A stretch of 11,193 nucleotides of DNA, from NCBI GenBank assembly GCA_021797415.1, contig JAJZZT010000209.1, positions 1-11,193 of the forward strand. Reading direction: 5' to 3'. The notes under the pieces were generated by a model. That model saw only the letters and a list, made by a program, of their open reading frames with translations, was not told the DNA's origin and did not search any database. Below are positions 1 to 6,658 of the stretch, piece after piece (positions within the stretch are counted from its first letter, which is position 1; each line of letters begins with the position of its first letter). Both the position numbers and the translations under genes were made by a program. This stretch comes from Bacillota bacterium (GTDB lineage: Bacteria; Bacillota; Bacilli; Alicyclobacillales; SLC66).

Positions 1-300
1 ATCCTGACCGCCTGTCCCCTCAACTGGAAGTCGGCCGAAGAGGCGGGGCACGAGATTGTCGGCGCGGCCGTCGACAGTTGCTTCTTCCCGCTCTACGAAG
101 TCGAGCACGGGATCACGACCATCACGTACGACCCGGAAGAAAAGAACAGGCGCATCCCGGTGGGCGACTGGCTGAAAACGATGGGAAAAACAAAGCATCT
201 GCTGAAGCCAGAGCACCAGGACAGACTGCGGGAGTTTTCCGACGAAGTGGAGCGCCGCTGGCAGCGCCTGAAGGCGAGACACGAAAGCCCCTACCTCTAA
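1..300 (+). CDS. Pyruvate/2-oxoacid:ferredoxin oxidoreductase, beta subunit (3' end)
   Basis: Frame 1 is open from the first base to the TAA at 298-300 and gives the last 99 residues of a protein cut by the window edge. It contains ACPLNWK, then FFPLYEVEHG, then KNRRIPVGDWLKTMGKTKHL and a charged end with VERRW. This is the arrangement of the C-terminus of PorB-type beta subunits, which bind thiamine pyrophosphate and, with the alpha/gamma/delta chains, oxidatively decarboxylate pyruvate to acetyl-CoA with ferredoxin as acceptor. The tail after PLYEVE is longer than I expect for the short KorB type, so PorB is favoured. The TPP-binding part lies outside the window. The substrate (pyruvate or another 2-oxoacid) cannot be settled from this piece. 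No clear terminator follows. Confidence 0.72.
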   Translation: MLTACPLNWKSAEEAGHEIVGAAVDSCFFPLYEVEHGITTITYDPEEKNRRIPVGDWLKTMGKTKHLLKPEHQDRLREFSDEVERRWQRLKARHESPYL

Positions 301-454
301 CTCTGATCTCTGATCCGCCCGCCAGTCCACTCTACCAGACCCGCGCGCGAGAAGCCCTCCGATCCGCTCTCTGATCCTCCCCAGTCCGCACGGCGGCCCG
401 CCAATGTACAGGCGTGCCGCTGGCCTTTCCGATCGAAGGAAGATCCAGCCGGCG

Positions 455-503
455 CTGCCGGCCTGTCCGGCAGTGAAGGCGTGTCGCCGGCCTGTCCGGC
501 AGT
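455..503. repeat. Tandem pair of GC-rich hairpin repeats
   Basis: GCCGGCCTGTCCGGCAGT occurs twice, at 457-474 and 486-503, 29 bases apart. Each copy is a small hairpin. The first pairs CTGCCGG (455-461) with CCGGCAG (467-473) around CCTGT. The second keeps a 5-bp stem (486-490 with 496-500) with the same loop. No T-run follows either, so they are poor intrinsic terminators. They may be a REP-like intergenic element between the oxidoreductase gene and the next promoter. The rest of 301-558 holds nothing else that I recognise. Confidence 0.6.
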
Positions 504-558
504 CCACGCTCAATCGCCGCAATTTCCACTCGGTTCCCTTTTTGTGAGAGAGAGGATG

Positions 559-587
559 TTGACAAGACACGCGCCGCATAGTACACT
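559..587 (+). promoter_or_regulatory. Sigma-A-type promoter of the GntR/ABC operon
   Basis: A perfect -35 TTGACA (559-564) is separated by 17 bases from TACACT (582-587), which matches the -10 consensus at four of six positions including the key TA and final T. Transcription would start near 594, giving a leader of about 220 bases before the GntR start at 818. It is the only strong vegetative promoter seen upstream of the operon. Confidence 0.72.
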
Positions 588-619
588 CTATGTGTACCGT
601 TCGTTACGGTACACATAGA
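587..619. promoter_or_regulatory. Perfect 14-bp inverted repeat, probable GntR operator
   Basis: TCTATGTGTACCGT (587-600) is exactly complementary to ACGGTACACATAGA (606-619), with loop TCGTT. It starts at the last base of the -10 and covers the expected transcription start, the classic position for a repressor site. Read as half sites it is TGTGTA-N13-TACACA. From memory, the operator of Bacillus subtilis YtrA is AGTGTA-N13-TACACT, with the same spacing and nearly the same half sites. This fits the downstream gene being a YtrA-subfamily regulator that represses its own operon. In RNA it would fold into a strong hairpin at the 5' end of the transcript. Confidence 0.68.
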
Positions 620-715
620 CACATGGCCGGTTTACAAGTGCTTCAAGTGCGTGTCCGAAAGGGTCGAGACAAGAGGCAAGCAGAGGTTTGGCGAAGCCTG
701 GACAGGCGCGCGGAG

Positions 716-731
716 TGTACAAGTGGGTACA
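716..731. repeat. Short inverted repeat TGTAC-N6-GTACA in the operon leader
   Basis: TGTAC at 716-720 and GTACA at 727-731 are complementary and share the GTAC core of the larger operator at 587-619. It could be a weak auxiliary repressor site within the roughly 220-base leader, but the spacing differs from the main site. The surrounding leader (620-800) also has two CAAGTGC copies (635-641 and 644-650) and no other recognised element. Confidence 0.3.
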
Positions 732-817
732 TGAGCACGCTTGTCCAGCGCGAGACAGAGCCCTGCGCCGCAGCGTTCCCGCCTCTTTTCGGGCAATCTC
801 TGAAAGGGGGGCTGGTG

Positions 818-1207
818 ATGTGGCCGGATGTAAATCCGCGATCGCCAACCCCCATGTACCAGCAGATTGTCGAAGGTATCCGCTCGGCGATCGCAAAAGG
901 CGTGCTGGCCGGCGGCGACCGTCTGCCCTCTGTGCGCGAACTGGCGGCGGGATTGATGATCAACCATAATACGATCGCACACGCCTACCAGGAACTCGAA
1001 CGCGAAGGCGTTATCGAGGTGCTGCGGGGGCGGGGAACATTTATCGCACAGACTCCTGTTGTGGTCAATGGGGATGCCCGCAGGGAAGAGATGCGGGCAT
1101 CCATCCGCGGATTGATCATTGAGGCCCACCATTTACAGATGTCGGATGACGCGTTGCGGGCCATGTTCGAAGAGGGGCTCCAGCGCTGGCGTGCGGAGAG
1201 GGAGTGA
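818..1207 (+). CDS. GntR-family (YtrA subfamily) transcriptional regulator
   Basis: A 129-residue protein made almost entirely of a winged helix-turn-helix (residues about 11-78). It has TPMYQQIVEGIRSAI, then the recognition-helix region RLPSVRELAAGLMINHNTIAHAYQELEREGVI, then the wing LRGRGTFI. A short helical C-terminus follows, not the large effector domain of FadR or HutC proteins. That size and shape define the YtrA subfamily, whose members repress ABC-transporter operons. The ATG at 818 is preceded by an AAGGGGGG Shine-Dalgarno. The frame is open further upstream, but that would run through the promoter and operator. The stop overlaps the GTG start of the ATPase gene by four bases, so the two are translationally coupled. 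It probably binds the inverted repeat at 587-619. The inducing signal cannot be read from the sequence. Confidence 0.9.
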   Translation: MWPDVNPRSPTPMYQQIVEGIRSAIAKGVLAGGDRLPSVRELAAGLMINHNTIAHAYQELEREGVIEVLRGRGTFIAQTPVVVNGDARREEMRASIRGLIIEAHHLQMSDDALRAMFEEGLQRWRAERE

Positions 1208-2127
1208 CGGCCATCGCACCGGTGGTTGAGGCGATAGGAGTCAGTAAGTGGTTTTACAGACGGCGGGCTTTGGATCAAGTCAATCTGGCCGTAGGAGAAG
1301 GCAGCATAAATGCCCTGGTTGGGGCAAACGGCGCAGGCAAGAGCACCCTCTTGCGCTTGTTGGTGGGCGTGATGTGGCCGGACGCCGGAACGGTAAGGGT
1401 GTTCGGCCAGGCGTTGCCGCGCGAAGCGGCGGCCATTCGCCAGCGCGTTCATTATGTGGGCGCCGACGGTGAGGTCTTCCCAACGTTTCGCGTCCGGGAC
1501 CTGTGTGAATTTATCAGCTTGCTTTATGAACGCTATGACGCACAGCGTATGCGGCGCTTGCTGGAAGTATTGGAACTGCCGTTGCAGGCGAAGGTCCGCC
1601 ACTTGTCGGCGGGAACGACGATGCAGTTGCGCCTGGCTGTGGCGCTCGCCGTCAGGCCGGACCTGCTCATTTTGGACGAGCCGACGGGCGGACTCGATCC
1701 GGTGGTGAAACGGCAATTTTACCAACTCTTGATGCAAGAGGCGGCGGGCGGCCAAACATCCGTTCTCATGGCCACCCACCAGGTCACAGAACTTGAGCGT
1801 CTGGTCGACACCGTCTCCGTCCTGTATCAGGGGCGCATGATTGTTTCCCAGTCTGTAGAAGATCTTCGATCCCGATTTTCCCGCCTGCAGGTGGTGGCGC
1901 GACAGGGCCTGCCCGCATCGGTCCGCAATCATCCCGCGCTGCTGGAACTGGTGTCCGCGGGTCAAGTCCATACCCTATTGGTCGATCGCGAGGCGGGGGA
2001 TCTGGTTCCTTCCTTGCATGATGCGGGGCTGGGAGCAACAGAGGCCCTTGAGTTGGGATTGGAAGACGCCGTGAGCGCCGTGCTGCGGGCGCGGGGATAT
2101 ACGCGGGATGGTTCGCTCGTGCTTTGA
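1204..2127 (+). CDS. ABC transporter ATP-binding protein
   Basis: The nucleotide-binding subunit of an ABC transporter, 307 residues. Walker A is GANGAGKST (40-48), the signature is LSAGTTMQ (134-141), Walker B is LLILDEP (154-160), and the H-loop histidine is in ATHQ (H192). The signature departs from LSGGQ, and the usual Q-loop glutamine is not evident around YVGADGEVFP (84-93). Both are seen in ATPases paired with YtrA-type regulators, but they are worth noting. About 100 residues after the NBD form a C-terminal extension of unknown role. The GTG start at 1204 overlaps the GntR stop (GTGA) and has GGAGAGGGA in front. It should energise the permease encoded next. The substrate is unknown; related systems are linked to cell-wall-antibiotic response. 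Confidence 0.92.
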   Translation: MTAIAPVVEAIGVSKWFYRRRALDQVNLAVGEGSINALVGANGAGKSTLLRLLVGVMWPDAGTVRVFGQALPREAAAIRQRVHYVGADGEVFPTFRVRDLCEFISLLYERYDAQRMRRLLEVLELPLQAKVRHLSAGTTMQLRLAVALAVRPDLLILDEPTGGLDPVVKRQFYQLLMQEAAGGQTSVLMATHQVTELERLVDTVSVLYQGRMIVSQSVEDLRSRFSRLQVVARQGLPASVRNHPALLELVSAGQVHTLLVDREAGDLVPSLHDAGLGATEALELGLEDAVSAVLRARGYTRDGSLVL

Positions 2128-2167
2128 TGATTAACTACAACGGCAGGGAGCGAAGGAGGCGGATCGA

Positions 2168-3310
2168 TTGGGAGAACGTGTATTGCGGGCCCTGCTGATC
2201 AGGGAGTGGAAGGTCAGCCGCATCTGGTTGATCGTGGCGACGCTCCTGCTGATGGGAAACGCTGTCTTGTATGGTGGACACTTTTTGGCGGGTTATTCGG
2301 TGGGAACGGTGGGCCAGCGGTTCTTATGGGATGTCATCTACCCAACGGTGTATGGAATCCAGAATCCGGTCGCTCCTGTACTCCCTTCTCATGTAGACCT
2401 GCAGGTGGCTCCAGGACTTTTTGGATTCAACGCGGTGGTCGCGCTCGCGCTCGGTGTCGTTCTCATGACATACGAGCGAAATCAGAGAGGTCTGCTGTAC
2501 GCCTGGACATTGCCGCTCAAGCGCGCAAACGTGTTTCAGGTGAAGTGGCTGCTCGGCTGTGCGGCCATTTTGTTTGCGATGTTATGCAACACCCTCCTGC
2601 TAGTGCTCGGGGATATGGCAACTCGCGCGGGTTTCCCAGTCTCCATCGCGTGGTACTGGGTGTGGATCAACACCTTGCTCACTCTGGTCATGTTCTCGGC
2701 GGGGTCTGTCGTGGGGACCATGGTCAGCAGCGGATTGGGCGCTTTTCTGATCGGATTGCTCGCGACCGCCTCGCCGCTGGCCCTGGGCATGATCATCACC
2801 CGCGCGCTGAACCCCTTTTATACCTGGAGTCCGAGCGGCGCTAACGTAAACGGACACTTGACGCTCGCAGGCCGCATCGGCGAATGGGTTTCCTGGCTGT
2901 CGCCGTTTTACTATACAACGCAGATTGTTCAAATGGATACAAGATCAGGGAGCATGCCGAATCCCGGCGGCATGCCAAACGGCGCGACGACAACCGTATC
3001 CTCCGTTTCGTTTATAGGATCCACACCTCACCTGGGTTGGTATACACTGCTCTTTCTGCTCATCCTGCCTGTTTTCTATCTGCTGGGCAGGCGCTTGTAC
3101 GCTGAGGCCGCCGTGGAACGCTACTCGGACCTGTTTCTTTTCCCCCGGCTGTGGTACTTCGCACTGGCCATTGTCAGTCTGTTGACTGGCACGGTGGCGG
3201 CGCAGTTAATTTCTCATGCAACGGGTTGGCCATTTCTGGTAATTCTAATCCTGGTGGGGGCACTCTTCTATCTGCTGTCAACCGTACTGCTGCGTAGGCT
3301 GAATACATGA
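2168..3310 (+). CDS. ABC transporter permease (8 predicted TM helices)
   Basis: A 380-residue integral membrane protein. Hydrophobic segments lie at about 18-36, 84-102, 127-148, 161-183, 188-212, 290-308, 328-348 and 353-374. The segment between 36 and 84 and the Gly/Pro/Ser/Thr-rich stretch 255-288 would be loops, the latter probably extracellular. It starts with an amphipathic cytoplasmic segment (RALLIREWKVSR) typical of ABC-2-like permeases. The TTG start at 2168 is supported by a perfect AAGGAGG at 2153-2159 with 8-base spacing. It is the third gene of the operon, 40 bases after the ATPase, and is its likely partner as homodimer or half of a heterodimer. No periplasmic-binding-protein-like subunit is present, which suggests export or sensing rather than uptake. 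No terminator is visible after it. Confidence 0.88.
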   Translation: MGERVLRALLIREWKVSRIWLIVATLLLMGNAVLYGGHFLAGYSVGTVGQRFLWDVIYPTVYGIQNPVAPVLPSHVDLQVAPGLFGFNAVVALALGVVLMTYERNQRGLLYAWTLPLKRANVFQVKWLLGCAAILFAMLCNTLLLVLGDMATRAGFPVSIAWYWVWINTLLTLVMFSAGSVVGTMVSSGLGAFLIGLLATASPLALGMIITRALNPFYTWSPSGANVNGHLTLAGRIGEWVSWLSPFYYTTQIVQMDTRSGSMPNPGGMPNGATTTVSSVSFIGSTPHLGWYTLLFLLILPVFYLLGRRLYAEAAVERYSDLFLFPRLWYFALAIVSLLTGTVAAQLISHATGWPFLVILILVGALFYLLSTVLLRRLNT

Positions 3311-3438
3311 AAAAAATGGATTTTGACCCTCCTGAAGACGTTCCATCAGAATGTCAATATTTCACCTTTTTTGTTTGTCCCATCAAAACACCCATAACGC
3401 GATTCATGGAGTGCGCGCGGATTGCCATATTGCCGTAA
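3307..3438 (+). other. Possible 43-codon ORF overlapping the permease stop (unsupported)
   Basis: ATG at 3307 overlaps the permease TGA (ATGA) and opens a 43-codon frame ending at TAA 3436-3438; the same frame is then open to about 3580. The ATGA overlap would allow coupled translation. The product begins MKKMDFDPPEDVPSE, then contains a Cys-poor mixed stretch with no membrane segment and no family I know. No independent ribosome binding site is visible. Given the decayed sequence that follows, this may simply be the broken start of an old operon gene. The remaining sequence up to 3535 shows no convincing coding signal on either strand. Confidence 0.25.
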
Positions 3439-3535
3439 AAGGAAGCTCGAAAGGTCACCATGCGGGTCGGATCGTACCAGATGAGAGTCGTCTCGTGGTT
3501 CATAACTCCGTTTGTACCGGGTCACGAAACACACG

Positions 3536-3922
3536 ATGACCGTTGGCGCACAGAGTCCGTATTTTTACCCCCATTCTGCTAAAGCCAAAAGCGTACCGGA
3601 CGGGAAACTGACCGGATGGTCATCTCACGGCGATACGGTCTGGCTGATTGCCAGCCTACCAGTCGGCCAAAGCCCGTATGAGTGGTCTTACAGCGCCAAC
3701 GGCGGGCGTTCCTGGTCCTATCGGGGCACGATCCAAGGTGTTCATGAATACAACCGCAATCAGACGGAACCTCTGTCACTGGATTTTCCCACTCCACACA
3801 CGGGTTGGATGGTAAGCAACAACGTGAATCACGGGATGTTGTGGAAGTCTGAAAATGCAGGGATTTCATGGCACAGGGTGGCTCTCAACCCACGTTGTAA
3901 GCATGGATCCATTAGCCGATAA
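3536..3922 (+). pseudogene. Fragment of an Asp-box (BNR) beta-propeller protein
   Basis: The translation contains two Asp-box-like motifs, SANGGRSW (residues 53-60) and SENAGISW (105-112), separated by a stretch with TGWMVSNN and LWKS. This pattern is typical of BNR/Ycf48-like or sialidase-like beta-propeller repeats, often found in extracellular Firmicute proteins. Only about 117 residues fit the pattern; a full propeller needs several hundred. There is no signal peptide, no ribosome binding site before the ATG at 3536, and the frame degenerates after about 3890, where the reverse-strand methyltransferase remnant begins. I therefore call it a truncated remnant. An alternative TTG start at 3512 adds only eight residues and changes nothing. 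Confidence 0.6.
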
Positions 3923-4140
3923 GCTCGCTCCCTTCTACCCGTTCCACGTTCCAGTCTGCAAAAACTGCCTGGGTCTCCCGTCAATCTCTCTTTATGCCAT
4001 GAATCATCGCGCATTGCAAACCAAAAATGGCCCGACGCCAGGTTTCAGCACGCGCGCGACTTCCGTGACCGCCGCATCCGGATCAACGAAACGGTGGACA
4101 AAATCTTGTCAAACTCCTTGCGTATCTCTTTCATGAGGAC
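3912..4140 (-). pseudogene. Remnant of a class I SAM-dependent methyltransferase
   Basis: On the minus strand, 4096-4004 reads HRFVDPDAAVTEVARVLKPG followed by VGPFLVCNAR and a stop. This matches the 'H.F.DP..a..E..RVLKPGG.flv' block near the end of the Rossmann fold in UbiE/Methyltransf_11-type enzymes. The GG of KPGG is disturbed and the frame stops ten residues later. A second piece in another frame (about 3977-3912) reads as a plausible C-terminus, AVFADWNVERVEGSELIG, before TAA. Upstream (4097-4140) the methyltransferase frame meets a TGA. The gene is thus broken by at least two frame changes and lacks its N-terminal half. It sits tail to tail with the beta-propeller fragment. Confidence 0.5.
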
Positions 4141-4178
4141 CTCCCGGCGAAACTTCGAGATGAATATGATACGATAAC

Positions 4179-4207
4179 TGAAACCAAATGTAGGTCAGGC
4201 GCGTCTG
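4179..4207 (+). promoter_or_regulatory. Candidate ECF-sigma promoter of the stalk-domain gene
   Basis: TGAAAC (4179-4184), 17 bases, then CGTCTG (4202-4207). The -35 is identical to that of the two divergent ECF-like promoters at 9208-9235 and 9291-9318, and CGTC is a common ECF -10 core. The start would lie around 4213, leaving a leader of about 18 bases with its Shine-Dalgarno. The spacer is one base longer than in the other two, so this is weaker evidence. No TTGACA-type promoter is visible here. Confidence 0.4.
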
Positions 4208-4230
4208 TTCTATTGGAGGTGGATAAACCC

Positions 4231-5601
4231 ATGACTTCTCATCGAGTTACTGCTAGACACGGAATGTCCCGCTTTCTCGCCATCGGCAGTGGTATTGTCG
4301 GTCTTCTGGTTGCCTTGGCATCGTCGACTACCGTCTCTGCTGCAACCCATTCTGCCGACAAGTTCACGACGACACAGTCTCGCTTCATCCTCAATTCCAA
4401 GACGGTGGTCAGGCCCATAATTCTGTCCGGGTCCGGCCTCGGCGGCTTGAACGCAGATGTCCCGGTGGGCTCCGTCATTCGAGTTCTCCGTTTGATGAAC
4501 ATCCGGAGCGATTGGAATGGTCACACCTGGAATCTCAGCATACGTCCCGGAATTCAAACGTCTCAGCCCGCCCTGCACATTCCCGGTTCCGGCGATGTGC
4601 AGATCCAGATCAATGGACAAACTGTCGCCAACATTCCGCACATCGTATATCGCAGCGATGCGACCAAACCGGCAGAGACCTACATCCCTATCGCAGACGT
4701 CTTGGACGTCACCCGCTGGCTCGGCTTCCAAAGCTATTGGGACGGTCACAATTGGATCAACATCTATCAAACCCCGCTCCCAAAGGTGACGGACCGTGTT
4801 GAAGGGAAGAAGTTGACCCTCGAGTTAACGCAATCTCTATCCAAGATGCCGAGTTCATCTGATGGCCCTGTTGTGCCGCCAGTTCACGGGACGACGCGCA
4901 TCGTTTTGCCACTTTACCCAAGCGCCGGCACAACAACGCAGAAGTTCTCCTTGGCGTTCGCAGAGACCCCGGGCTCTTGGTACGTTCGATCCGCCAAAGC
5001 TGTCTACGTGATCCCCTTGGATGTGAGCCATGCAGAGGCGTGGTACCTCATGGAAATGGGAAATGCCGGGTATCACCAAACGGGATCGGGATCCACAGGC
5101 AATTACAAGACGGGGGAATTCGTGCAGGGGTACGTCTTTCAACCCATTCACCAACCGAATGGGCACCAGATTGCAGTCGATCTCAGCTTCAAAACCCTTT
5201 CCTCCGGAAAAACCCTTATGGAATACTGGGCGACAGACAACGTCGTGCCGTCCCGCCCAGCGGGCAATTTCTTGCCGATTGACGTGAAGCGGATTGCCGG
5301 AAAGATGACCGTATACGGTACAAAGGTGACTCAGACCAAGGTGGATATCACCAACTCCAGCCAGATTCAGACCATTGTGAAAGCGGCGAATTCCCTTCGC
5401 AATATCGTGGAGGGCATCAATCCCGGAGGGCCTTCTATCTGGGGGATCGCGCAACTCACGTTCTACACCGCCTCAGGCAAATCCATCTCCGTCAGCGTGG
5501 ATACAGACAGCGTTCGCGTAGCCGGACTTGGCCTGGAGGATTACAAAGGAGTAGTCTGGGCCGCCCTGGAGAAAGCAACCGGAATCCACGGGCCCAATTA
5601 A
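4231..5601 (+). CDS. Secreted protein with two stalk-type (Cu-amine-oxidase-N-like) repeats
   Basis: A 456-residue exported protein. A signal peptide covers residues 1-37: basic start, hydrophobic core about 15-31, VSA cleavage before A38. Two similar blocks follow, VPVGSVIRVLRL...SDWNGHTWNL (77-102) and IPIADVLDVTRWLG...YWDGHNWINI (152-178), resembling the stalk domain of copper-amine-oxidase-N-like proteins. A region of about 270 residues follows, starting near a TRIVLPLYP motif, with mostly beta-type hydrophobic patterning and no catalytic motif that I recognise. I know of no reaction for it; a cell-wall or surface role is inferred. ATG 4231 is chosen over the in-frame TTG at 4213 because GGAGGTGG (4215-4222) lies eight bases before it. 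It is the first of four adjacent genes for exported or membrane proteins. Confidence 0.82.
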   Translation: MTSHRVTARHGMSRFLAIGSGIVGLLVALASSTTVSAATHSADKFTTTQSRFILNSKTVVRPIILSGSGLGGLNADVPVGSVIRVLRLMNIRSDWNGHTWNLSIRPGIQTSQPALHIPGSGDVQIQINGQTVANIPHIVYRSDATKPAETYIPIADVLDVTRWLGFQSYWDGHNWINIYQTPLPKVTDRVEGKKLTLELTQSLSKMPSSSDGPVVPPVHGTTRIVLPLYPSAGTTTQKFSLAFAETPGSWYVRSAKAVYVIPLDVSHAEAWYLMEMGNAGYHQTGSGSTGNYKTGEFVQGYVFQPIHQPNGHQIAVDLSFKTLSSGKTLMEYWATDNVVPSRPAGNFLPIDVKRIAGKMTVYGTKVTQTKVDITNSSQIQTIVKAANSLRNIVEGINPGGPSIWGIAQLTFYTASGKSISVSVDTDSVRVAGLGLEDYKGVVWAALEKATGIHGPN

Positions 5602-5647
5602 CCCAATAGACAAGATTGTTATAGAGGTTGCTCACTCTTTTGCCTGC

Positions 5648-6571
5648 CTGAACCGCGCGAGGCACAAATGGACACTTGCGGTAGTCGCTGGATACATCTG
5701 TCTGCTGACTGGAGCAACGCTGTTCACAAACCCTGTGCAGGCCGCATCCAGAGCTTCGGGAGATCTCTACGGGGAACTGCTCCCGTTCTCCCCCAGTCTG
5801 CCCGCGTATACGGCTGGTGAAAAACCAACAAGCCTCACCATCGGTCAAGGCGCACCGTATCCTTCGCGCTTTTTCGCGGCTGACTGCTCACACATGAGCT
5901 TGGCGGAAATGTCATTGCCTAAACAGTGGCCGCCCCGGATTGGAACGGTATTCCACCGGGTTCCCACTCAGGGAATGACCGCGTTCTATTCGCCTTCGTT
6001 TCACACCTTGGATTTCAGCAGACACGGCATCGCGTACAGCCTGTCGAGTGTTCTTCTGTCAAAGAGCCAATTGGTCCGTGTTGCAAAGAGTATTCGGCTG
6101 CCGGTTCAATCACCGCCAACGTACGTGCATGTCGAACTGCAGGGATGGCAACAAATCCACCGCTGGACGGGGTCCTGGTTTATTGTTCCGGCGTCTATCC
6201 CACAAGGCTATCGGATAACGAGACCGACAGCAGATATTCAAATGCGTTCGGACCGCCTGCTTGTACAGGAGACGTCCGCAACAATTGAGAAGACGTGGAA
6301 ACAGAATGCGCACAGCAGAACGGCATCCGTGTTTTTTCAAGAGCAACCAGCGAGCCCTGCTCAGGCAATACGTCTAGGGCAATCACTCGCCCCGCTTCGG
6401 ATGATCCGCATGAGCGGCCACCAGATAGGCATCCGTGACGACCATGGAACATTCTTGCTTGCCTGGTACGACGGCAAACGCGATCGGTGGTTTTATCTTT
6501 CCAGTTCGGCTCCAGTTGCCAAGTCTATGATTTCCCAGTGGGAACGACTTGCTGTGTCCATGAATACTTGA
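5648..6571 (+). CDS. Secreted protein of unknown function with a non-canonical or damaged start
   Basis: The reading frame ends at TGA 6569-6571 and is open back to 5555. Codons 5648-5737 encode a convincing signal peptide: NRARHKW, then hydrophobic TLAVVAGYICLLTGATLF, then NPVQA before ASRASG. Yet no ATG, GTG or TTG exists in frame upstream of this signal. The first GTG, at 5735, lies at the end of it and would delete it. Candidates are CTG 5648, ATT 5615 or ATA 5621, or a frameshift joining TTG 5640, which has AGAGG 12 bases upstream (5623-5627). I give the CTG coordinate, for about 307 residues. The mature part has no known motif. Its C-terminus (GHQIGIRDDHG, LLAWYDGKRDRWFYLSS) loosely resembles DUF4367-like domains found in anti-sigma-type proteins; this is only an impression. 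It starts 46 bases after the stalk-domain gene and is probably cotranscribed. Confidence 0.6.
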   Translation: MNRARHKWTLAVVAGYICLLTGATLFTNPVQAASRASGDLYGELLPFSPSLPAYTAGEKPTSLTIGQGAPYPSRFFAADCSHMSLAEMSLPKQWPPRIGTVFHRVPTQGMTAFYSPSFHTLDFSRHGIAYSLSSVLLSKSQLVRVAKSIRLPVQSPPTYVHVELQGWQQIHRWTGSWFIVPASIPQGYRITRPTADIQMRSDRLLVQETSATIEKTWKQNAHSRTASVFFQEQPASPAQAIRLGQSLAPLRMIRMSGHQIGIRDDHGTFLLAWYDGKRDRWFYLSSSAPVAKSMISQWERLAVSMNT

Positions 6572-6658
6572 GCGGTGATCGAAGCAGCACGATCGGGACC
6601 ATTGAGAGCCATCGTACGTCGACGATGTCCCTTCAGTGCATTTACGAGGTGGGATAAC

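Noticed and set aside
455..503. Rho-independent terminator for the oxidoreductase gene
   Set aside because: The hairpins are GC-rich but no T-tract follows and they lie over 150 bases past the stop.
455..503. CRISPR array
   Set aside because: Only two repeat copies with an 11-base gap between them and no cas genes; the units are self-complementary hairpins.
590..817. Upstream extension of the GntR gene to the first in-frame ATG at 590
   Set aside because: It would translate through the operator hairpin and add 76 residues foreign to the family; ATG 818 has its own strong Shine-Dalgarno and gives the usual YtrA size.
985..1971. Long minus-strand open frame opposite the GntR and ATPase genes
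   Set aside because: It mirrors two well-supported genes, is unusually rich in Gln, His and Arg as antisense of GC-rich codons is, and has no ribosome binding site or domain.
4855..5454. Minus-strand open frame inside the stalk-domain gene
   Set aside because: Antisense shadow of a gene with signal peptide, ribosome binding site and repeats; its translation shows no domain.
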